NCBI GenBank assembly: GCA_963820955.1 | Contig: CAWGCA010000005.1 | Coordinates: 1 to 30,283 of the forward strand | Length of the DNA: 30,283 nt | Origin: CAWGCA01 sp963820955 | Lineage (GTDB): Bacteria; Pseudomonadota; Gammaproteobacteria; Chromatiales; Chromatiaceae | Direction: 5' to 3' | In this document: positions 24,773 through 30,283 of the stretch, one piece after another | How the letters are laid out: every line of letters begins with the position of its first letter | How positions within the stretch are numbered: position 1 is the stretch's first letter | Translations under genes and position numbers: made by a program | The notes under the pieces: model-generated | Told to the model about the DNA's origin: nothing | Database searches by the model: none | What the model saw: only the letters and a program-made list of their open reading frames with translations

Positions 24773-24995
24773 TCGGTGTCTCCTTTTGGTTGGAAGTACA
24801 CCTTAACAGACTGTCCCTTTTATGGGGTCCACTATATTTGTATGGTTAATATCAACGTATTTCAGGTATCATGCAAGTATTCAAAAGTTTGACAATCTCA
24901 ATTTCCTTGGGATATTCTTAACAATCTCCAATCTGTTTGAGACTTGCCACATCCTGATTCTTTTTTGAGGTTCAATAAAACGAATGGAGGGAACC

Positions 24996-25697
24996 TTGGG
25001 ATTCAAAATAGTCACCGTCTCTATACTATTTATTTTCAGCCTTCTATCAGGAATCAGCTTTGCACAGAACAAAGTGGTGGTTATTCCGCTAAATGATAGT
25101 CTGTCAGATGGAGAACTACGTGCCATCTGTCGAGGTTACGACTTCGCCGGTGAAAAACCACCAAGTAAATATAAATGCCCACCCAAATTGGTCTTTGTAA
25201 CGGCATCAAGCGATTATACAGGCAACTTGGGGGGTGTTGAGGGGGCTGATGCCAAATGTATGCAGCAGGCAAGTCTGTCAGAAATCACAAGGGGGAAGAT
25301 GTTCAAAGCCTGGATATCTGACGCATCCAATTGCCCCGCCAATAGCTTCATACGATCACAGACACCTTACGTCAGAACGTGCGACCGCTACGTCATCGCC
25401 ACCGATTGGACGGATTTGGTCGATGGCAGCTCATTGCTCTTCATCCCCAGTTGCGACCAATATGGGGGCGCTGTTGTCCCACCCCACATCACAAAGTTTG
25501 CATATTGGTCGTACACGGGACCGGACGGTCGACCCATCGGTGACGACCAGAACTGTTGGGAATGGGAGGAGGAACACGCACACGGGTCTGGGTCGGTGGG
25601 TACCGTCCAATGGGTTAGTGGGTGTCTTCAATGTTGGACCGAGGCCTGGACAACAACCTGCAATCAATACAAGAGACTGCTGTGTGTCGAGCAATAA
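24996..25697 (+). CDS. Secreted DUF1554 domain protein
   Basis: A protein of about 233 residues with a signal peptide (FKIVTVSILFIFSLLSGISF then AQ) and a DUF1554 domain from about residue 60: KLVFVTASSDYTGNLGGVEG followed by ADAKCMQQAS, FKAWISDASNCPANSFIRS, TDWTDLVDGSSL, FAYWSYTGPDGRPIGDDQNC and a final RLLCVEQ. Several Cys pairs suggest disulfides in an extracytoplasmic protein. The function of the domain is not established; it occurs in secreted or surface proteins. TTG 24996 is the likely start because a GGAGGG site lies 4 bases upstream; ATG 24984 overlaps that site and has no good one of its own. It lies alone between the IS and the recombinase remnant. Confidence 0.8.
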   Translation: MGFKIVTVSILFIFSLLSGISFAQNKVVVIPLNDSLSDGELRAICRGYDFAGEKPPSKYKCPPKLVFVTASSDYTGNLGGVEGADAKCMQQASLSEITRGKMFKAWISDASNCPANSFIRSQTPYVRTCDRYVIATDWTDLVDGSSLLFIPSCDQYGGAVVPPHITKFAYWSYTGPDGRPIGDDQNCWEWEEEHAHGSGSVGTVQWVSGCLQCWTEAWTTTCNQYKRLLCVEQ

Positions 25698-26015
25698 CTA
25701 CCGAGTGTCCATGGGACCGAAGGGGTGACACAATATACACCGGTAGAAACGACTAGATGCACTATTATGTCGTGTCAGTACTAGCTTACCATAAGCGGTT
25801 GAATATCAACTATTGGGGTAAAGAAAGCCAAGCCAGCCACCCAGCAGAATCCATAAGACAGGTGCTATTTTGCTGAATGTTAACCATTATGATCCGAAAG
25901 TGGAGTATTCACGGATCGGAATTTTTAAGGATACCATTTCAATACTTGATTTTGGAACAGGCTCTTTGAAATAGCCGGACCGAGGATCGAATTCCCTGCC
26001 CGGCCTTAGGTTCGA
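25698..26015. other. Non-coding stretch between DUF1554 gene and recombinase remnant
   Basis: No supported gene. A 40-odd-codon open stretch ending at about 25970 (reading LNVNHYDPKVEYSRIGIFKD) lacks a start codon and ribosome site. A weak stem GCCGGAC/GCCCGGC spans 25974-26004 just past the recombinase stop and could be its terminator or a recombination site; the T-run is poor. Confidence 0.4.
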
Positions 26016-26852
26016 TTACCCATGCAGATTGTCAATCCACCGCATCGCCTCAACATCACTGATTTTTCCAAGATACCGCTGGGTCGTTGATAAATTCGAA
26101 TGGCGCAACAGGACCTTTGACACGATTTCAAGCGGTGTGCCGGATCGAGATGCATATGTGGCAGCGTGCCTTCGCAGATCGTGGGGCCTGACATGGACAC
26201 CGACCATATTCCCTGCCTTTTTAACGATCAGCCTGGCTGCCGCATATGTCAGCGGGAAAATCCTGGCATCTGGCTTGATTTTTTTTTCCCGAATATACGT
26301 TCTGAGCCGGTCGGCAACCTTCTGTGGCAGGAACACGGCTTCAGCCTCTTTGCCGCTCTTTGGGATCTCGAATGATGGCTTTACGGTCTTCAATATCCAT
26401 GGTGTGAGTTTCAGGACCTCCCCGACCCGCATGCCGCTTCGTGCCATCAGTTCGAGCATCAGCCGGTTTCGTTGGTTTCGAGTCCTGAAAATCATCTCAT
26501 CAATGACATCCTTTTCAAGGATCTTGACCTGATAGGCTTTCCGGCTCTGAACAGTTTGCGTAGTGGCGGGTTGTCGCAGGGATTTTGGAAGTCGGGATCA
26601 AGGGAGTTTTTAACGAAATTGAAAAAGGCTGACAGGAGGGTGAACCGGAGTTTCTTGGTATTTTGCTTGGTGCCATCCGTGACCGTGGACATGAAAGCCA
26701 GGATGTCCTCGGATGTGATGGTGGATAGCTCTATGTCACCGAAATGGTGTTGGAAATTACCAAGGATGAACTCATAGTTGCGCAACGTATTTTTTTTTCA
26801 CGTTCATCCGCTGGTAATTGAAAAAATGGTTGATGCACTGGGAAATTTTCAT
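26016..26852 (-). pseudogene. Tyrosine recombinase/integrase with two frameshifts
   Basis: When two small indels are bridged this is a tyrosine recombinase of about 278 residues. The N-terminal SAM-like core-binding domain starts at ATG 26852 (MKISQCINHFFNYQRMNVKK, with AAAGGAGA 8 bases upstream) and continues TLRNYEFILGNFQHHFGDIE and LSAFFNFVKNSL. The catalytic domain shows the active-site Arg in RSGMRVGEVLKL, HDLRRHAATYA (HxxR), the His in LLRHSNLS and the Tyr nucleophile in TTQRYLGKIS, all in order. Break 1 is one extra A in an A9 run at about 26791-26799; break 2 is one missing T near 26534. Every catalytic residue is intact, so loss of function is recent or the breaks are sequence errors. 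Confidence 0.85.
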
Positions 26853-26894
26853 GATCGGGTCTCCTTTGGTTGTGGGTTGGAAAAATGTTTTGAC

Positions 26895-26913
26895 GCCGAT
26901 CGGTCGAATCGGC
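26895..26913. promoter_or_regulatory. Inverted repeat upstream of the recombinase gene
   Basis: GCCGAT and ATCGGC are separated by 7 bases (CGGTCGA), 43 bases before the recombinase ATG. No T-run follows. The position suits an operator, but nothing else supports that. Confidence 0.35.
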
Positions 26914-26990
26914 TATTGTTAAAGATACCAAAAATATTGGCAAAAATGAAATCGGCAGTAAATACTTACGGTCTATGCAAGTATGCTTGA

Positions 26991-27835
26991 TTGCGACACG
27001 AAGTCGCGTATTTATAAATGTGTAATTGACTGTTCAACTGAAGCTGTGGCTTCTGTTTGAACCCAGTGTTCCGTCACTGCGATCCTATGGAAGCATGCGC
27101 TCATGGTGCATCCATGATGGGTATGAAGCCTTCCTGACAATGCGCCAAAGTGCCTTTGGCACGGTGTTGAAACCGTGAGGTTGAAACACTCCTGGAAGCT
27201 CCATCCGGGTAAGGGGTTAGGATAGGATACTATGGTTAACGTAAGTGAACGCCTGCAACTGTCGTGATGCTTGACAAGCCAAAGGAGCTGACAGGCTTGG
27301 ACCAAAAGGTAAGTGGGTGGTTCGGACGTATTTAAGGCCGTCCGGCACGGACAACACTCCCACCGGCAGACAGGGCGGACCTAAGGTATTCGTTGTCAAA
27401 TACGCGGAACGTGGTAGCCCCATGCCACTGCCCCTTGGGCAGGCTAACCGTAAGGCATGCTGTAGGTGGTATGGGGGGAAGAAAAGGGAAGAAGCGAATG
27501 CTATCCTGTAACGGGATAGATACGGGTTGATGCTCTAATGAGATACATTACCCGGCCCGTAAGGGTGCTGACGTCCCGATGGTGCTTCGTTGCGAGAAAG
27601 TTGATGGAACCATTCTTAGAAGGGAAAGCAAATGAGGCCACGTAAGTGAGCCATGCGCCTTTCACCGAAATGGGTTTTGGCTGCCAATGTGTATCGCAAA
27701 GGTGATTGGAATTTTCGATCACCGGGTCACCTTAATGCAAAGGTGGCTTAAGAAGGGCTTGAGCCGTGTGATGGGAAACTATCATGCCCGGTTCTTAGGG
27801 GGCTTGGGGCTGGTAACAGCCCCCGGCTACCCGGT
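26991..27835 (+). mobile_element. Group II intron RNA without a reverse-transcriptase ORF
   Basis: The 3' part carries a clear domain V (27761-27796) and a domain VI-like stem (about 27799-27830, GGGGCTG-GTAA-CAGCCCC) ending CTACCCGGT. Upstream, bacterial domain I features are visible: GTAAGTGAACGCCTGCAACT near 27240, CCAAAGGAGCTGACAGGCTT near 27281 and AAGTGGGTGGTTCGGACGTA near 27310, then GGGAAGAAGCGAATGCT near 27487. The 5' end is put at TTGCGAC (about 26991), near the GUGYG boundary consensus and forming the hairpin GCGAC-ACGAA-GTCGC; it is uncertain by tens of bases. The total is about 845 bases. Domain IV (about 27600-27750) has no intron-encoded protein, so splicing or movement would need a maturase in trans. 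Confidence 0.85.
27761..27796 (+). ncRNA. Group II intron domain V (catalytic hairpin)
   Basis: GAGCCGTG pairs with CCCGGTTC (one mismatch, one G-U), TGATGG pairs with CTATCA under a GAAA tetraloop, and a two-base bulge (TG) lies on the 3' side. The catalytic AGC triad is at positions 2-4 of the hairpin. This is the most conserved part of group II introns. Confidence 0.9.
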
Positions 27836-28190
27836 GTCTAAATTTAGGAATTTAACCTCCACAGCCCTTCAATTCTGAAATCACAATCCACTATAAAGAT
27901 GAGTAAAGGAAACCGCTGGGTCAATGACGAAAAATATCATTTCAGATTCTCTTCGTTTTACTATTACAAATCCAGATTATTTTGGCCGATGAGATTGCTG
28001 GGGAAGGCAGGTGGCCGAAGAATTACTGTAATGAGAAGTGGCCCCAAAAACAACACGCCCATTGACGCAATGATAAAATTACAACCCCTGTGTAAATCAG
28101 GCAGCCAGACATTATCTTGACAGCCCCTATAGGTTGTTATAAAAAACCACCTAATACTGAATTTGCACAGTAACTTTTAGTAGAATTTAT
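27836..28190. other. Non-coding stretch after the group II intron
   Basis: No supported gene. A 73-codon open frame at 27899-28120 starts with ATG but has no ribosome site and no recognisable domain, so it is not called. The stretch from about 28120 to 28195 is AT-rich and could hold the promoter of the leader RNA below; no convincing -35/-10 pair was picked. Confidence 0.5.
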
Positions 28191-28195
28191 ACAAG

Positions 28196-28303
28196 AAAAG
28201 GCCAAGGCTACCCAAAGTATTTAACACTTAAAGCAGAAACGGAAAGCCATGGTCTAAATAAGATAGCCGGACTACCTTGCAATAGGGTGGTTCGGCTTTT
28301 TTT
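28196..28303 (+). promoter_or_regulatory. Candidate riboswitch-type leader (partly GEMM-like) before the FG-GAP gene
   Basis: The 3' half, ACGGAAAGCCATGGTCTAAA then GATAGCCGGACTACC, resembles the J/P2/P1 part of c-di-GMP-I (GEMM) riboswitches (GCAAAGCCacGGGTCT...GATAGCCGGGcTaCC). In addition CCAAGGCTA (28202-28210) can pair with TAGCCGG (28264-28270) through an AA bulge. That helix excludes the terminator stem that uses the same AGCCGGACTACC segment. The 5' GGCAAACC block of a normal GEMM RNA is not recognisable, so class and ligand are uncertain. Confidence 0.5.
28265..28303 (+). terminator. Intrinsic terminator in the FG-GAP gene leader
   Basis: AGCCGGACTACC pairs with GGTGGTTCGGCT (12 bp with G-U pairs) around an 8-base loop and is followed by a run of seven or more T. 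It lies 32 bases upstream of the FG-GAP gene start on the same strand, the position expected for attenuation rather than for ending a gene, since no upstream plus-strand gene is supported. Confidence 0.8.
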
Positions 28304-28334
28304 GTGAATATATTTACTGCTGGAGGGGTATAAA

Positions 28335-30283
28335 ATGCACATCAGGATCGCCAAGAGTCTGTTTGGGACAACTCTTTTTTCACTTGTGATTCTCCTGGCC
28401 TTATTCTGTCCTGCCCGGGCCTCCCTTGCTCCAGAGCAGGTACACATTCCCTCTGAACAGAAAACGTCTATTACCGCTCTTCCTCCGGGTGCCGCCCCAG
28501 CGATCGTACGAGCCATGCAGAAGGATCTGTCTTCTGCCTACCGGTTGAAGGGCGACGACAAGAACTACTCTATGGCAAACCCCTCTCATGGAATAGAGCT
28601 TGAATTTACGCCCGATGGGCTGTTGGTAAACAAAGGAGGCAAGCGCTGGGGAATGAGGATGACTGGCTTTGGTTATCAGGGGTCAATAACGCCTGTTACA
28701 ACGCCAAGGTTATCATCAGTAGATGGCCGTATGGTCTATGAGCGTGATGGAATATCCGAGTGGTATCTCAACTCACGCTGGGGGGTTGAGCAGGGCTTCA
28801 CCGTGCCAACTTCTCCTAAAGGTAAACAAGGTCTTCTGGTGGTAGAGTTTTTATTATCTGGAGATCTACAGCCAAGACTTGACAACAATACCCTTACGTT
28901 CTCAGATTCTTCGGGCACATCCTATTCCACCTACAGTGGTCTGCAAGTCTTTGATGCGAACGACGCTCCCCTTCCTGCCTGGCTTACCTTAAACGACAAG
29001 AAGCTCTCCATTTATGTGGATGAGACAAATGGACACTATCCACTTACCATTGACCCCTGGGTACAGGCCGCAAAACTGACTGCCAGCGATGATGGAAAGT
29101 ATGATTCTTTTGGTGGATCAGTCTCCATCAGCGGTGATACTATTGTTGTTGGAGCATATCAGGATGATATCAATGATTACAGCGCTGGCTCAGCATATGT
29201 TTTTGAAAAACCAGCTAGCGGATGGTCGAATATGATCCAGGTTGCAAAACTCACCGCCAGTGATGGTGAAGCGTATGATTTTTTTGGCAAATCAGTCTCC
29301 ATCAGCGGTGACACCATTGTTGTTGGAGCATATGGGGATGATGACAATGGTATATACACGGTTCAGCATATGTCTTTGAAAAGCCTGATAGTGGTGGATG
29401 GACGAGCGCGACCCAGAATGCCAAACTGACTGCCAGCGATGGTAAGGCGTCTGATCGTTTTGGTCGATCAGTCTCCATCAGCGGTGACACCATTGTTGTT
29501 GGAGCACATCTGGATGATGACAATAATACTGATTCCGGCGCAGCATATCTCTTTGAAAAACCTGATAGTGGTGGATGGACGAGCACTACCCAGGACGCTA
29601 AACTCACCGCCAGTGATGGAGGAGCGTATGGTAACTTTGGTGTATCAGTCGCCATTAGTGGTGACACTATTGTTGTGGGGGCTCATAATCTTAATGATTT
29701 TTCTGCTAATGATTTTGCCGGCGGTTCAGCATATATCTTTGAAAAAACCGGACCAAACTGGCCTCTGAATATGACCGAGACGTCAAAACTCACTGCTAGC
29801 GATGGTAGACGGGTGATCGCTTTGGCATTTCGGTCTCCATCAGCGATGACACCATTGTTGTTGGAACAGTTAATGGCGCAGCATATGTCTTTCATAAAGA
29901 ACCTGGAGACGATTGGCCACAAAGTATGACCGAGACGGCAAAACTCACCGCCAGCGATGGTGGTGTGTTATGATTTCTTTGGCGTTTCAGTTTCCATCAG
30001 CGGTGACACCATTGTTGTTGGAGCAGCTCGGGATGATGACAATAGTACTGATTCCGGCGCAGCATATCTCTTTGAAAAACCTGATAGTGGTGGATGGACG
30101 AGCACTACCCAGGACGCAAAACTCGCAGCCAGTGATGGCGAAGTGAATGATTTCTTTGGCGTTTCAGTTTCCATTAGCGGTGACACTATTGTTGTTGGAG
30201 CAGTTGGGGATGATGACAATGGTTACAACTCTGGTTCAGCATATGTGTTCGAGGCTGCGGCAGCCCATCCCATGGTCATTAAC
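28335..30283 (+). pseudogene. Secreted FG-GAP repeat protein, three frameshifts, runs off window
   Basis: ATG 28335 has a GGAGGGG ribosome site 6 bases upstream. Residues 1-30 are a signal peptide (LFSLVILLALFCPARA then SL). Residues about 75-240 form a beta-rich N-terminal region (ELEFTPDGLLVNKGGKRWGM, then FLLSGDLQPRLDNNTLTFSD and GHYPLTIDPWVQ) seen before FG-GAP repeats. From about residue 247 there are seven ~58-residue repeats of the type AKLTASDG..FG.SVSISGDT followed by IVVGA..DDDN..SGSAYVF. FG-GAP repeats fold as integrin-type beta-propeller blades in surface proteins. The frame breaks near 29359 (one base missing), 29811 (one missing) and 29968 (one extra), yet each downstream repeat is well preserved. 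The last frame is open at 30283. Confidence 0.8.
29073..30283 (+). repeat. Tandem FG-GAP coding repeats (seven units of about 177 bp)
   Basis: Units start at the AAA-CTn of the KLTASDG motif at 29073, 29247, 29423, 29600, 29786, 29941 and 30119. Each has FG.SVSISGDTIVVGA followed by an acidic DDDN turn and GSAYVFEK. Segments 29512-29605 and 30031-30124 are 92/94 identical, showing recent duplication or conversion between non-adjacent units. Confidence 0.85.

Larger units (their letters stand above)
23564..24833 (-). mobile_element. IS3-family insertion sequence (complete)
   Basis: A 1270-base element bounded by imperfect inverted repeats: AGTGGACCCCAAGTCAAGGA at the left and, read on the minus strand, AGTGGACCCCATAAAAGGGA at the right (17 of 22 bases match). 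Inside each end lies a second inverted motif TTAAGGTGTA. It encodes orfA and orfB with a -1 frameshift overlap. No target duplication is evident (TGA left, ATA right), which suggests rearrangement at the element. Confidence 0.92.

Noticed and set aside
25860..25970. Short open stretch LNVNHYDPKVEYSRIG and on, as a small gene
   Set aside because: No ATG, GTG or TTG with a ribosome site heads the frame, and no family is recognisable.
26895..26913. Inverted repeat as an intrinsic terminator
   Set aside because: The stem is only 6 bp and no T-run follows on either strand; it is kept only as a weak operator candidate.
27687..27878. Open frame over the 3' end of the group II intron
   Set aside because: It reads straight through domain V and VI; the RNA structure explains the sequence and no reverse transcriptase or maturase motif is present.
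27899..28120. 73-codon open frame after the intron
   Set aside because: It has no ribosome site, no recognisable domain and no operon context.
29073..30283. CRISPR-like periodic repeat
   Set aside because: The period of about 177 bases with conserved coding motifs marks FG-GAP protein repeats, not a 28-37 base repeat with unique spacers. No cas genes are present.

Overview
The window reads as chromosome of a motile, Gram-negative gammaproteobacterium. The evidence is a Pseudomonas-type flagellar gene order with P- and L-ring genes, paired sigma-54 and sigma-28 promoters, and a 2-oxoglutarate dehydrogenase E1 (sucA) gene. Species cannot be fixed from the sequence alone. A chemosynthetic or symbiotic sulfur-oxidiser type would fit the arsenosugar genes and the broken sucA, but this is only a guess.

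Positions 1-17983 are a flagellar and chemotaxis block. Read on the minus strand from right to left it is cheV, cheR, flgBCDEFGHIJKL, flagellin, flaG and the first 23 codons of fliD. Divergent to it on the plus strand are flgA, flgM, flgN and a PilZ/YcgR-like flagellar brake gene. Promoter elements are legible: sigma-54 type upstream of flgA, flgB and (internal to the rod/hook series) flgG, and sigma-28 type upstream of cheV, flgM and flagellin. This gives an early (rod, hook, rings) and late (filament, FlgM, CheV) hierarchy. The flagellin gene has an intact N-terminal half, but its C-terminal half is cut by about five small indels.

Positions 17969-21350 hold ordinary genes. There is a minus-strand arsenosugar set (radical SAM ArsS, a TIGR04283-type and a TIGR04282-type glycosyltransferase), two tRNAs (Ala-CGC, Arg-CCT), a secreted nuclease-like protein and a small hypothetical gene.

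Positions 21608-30283 are accessory and rearranged. The sucA gene loses its C-terminal ~40% at an abrupt junction. It is followed by a complete IS3-family element, a secreted DUF1554 protein, a tyrosine recombinase broken by two frameshifts, a group II intron RNA that lacks a reverse-transcriptase ORF, and a secreted FG-GAP repeat protein that runs off the window and has three frameshifts. Upstream of the FG-GAP gene is a leader with a strong terminator whose 5' arm can also form an alternative helix. It looks like a riboswitch-type attenuator, with partial resemblance to c-di-GMP-I (GEMM) RNAs, and is the most interesting candidate in the window.

Small indels cluster at both ends of the window (about 600-1120 and 26530-29970), while the 15 kb of flagellar genes between are clean. 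Base-level errors or true gene decay both remain possible.
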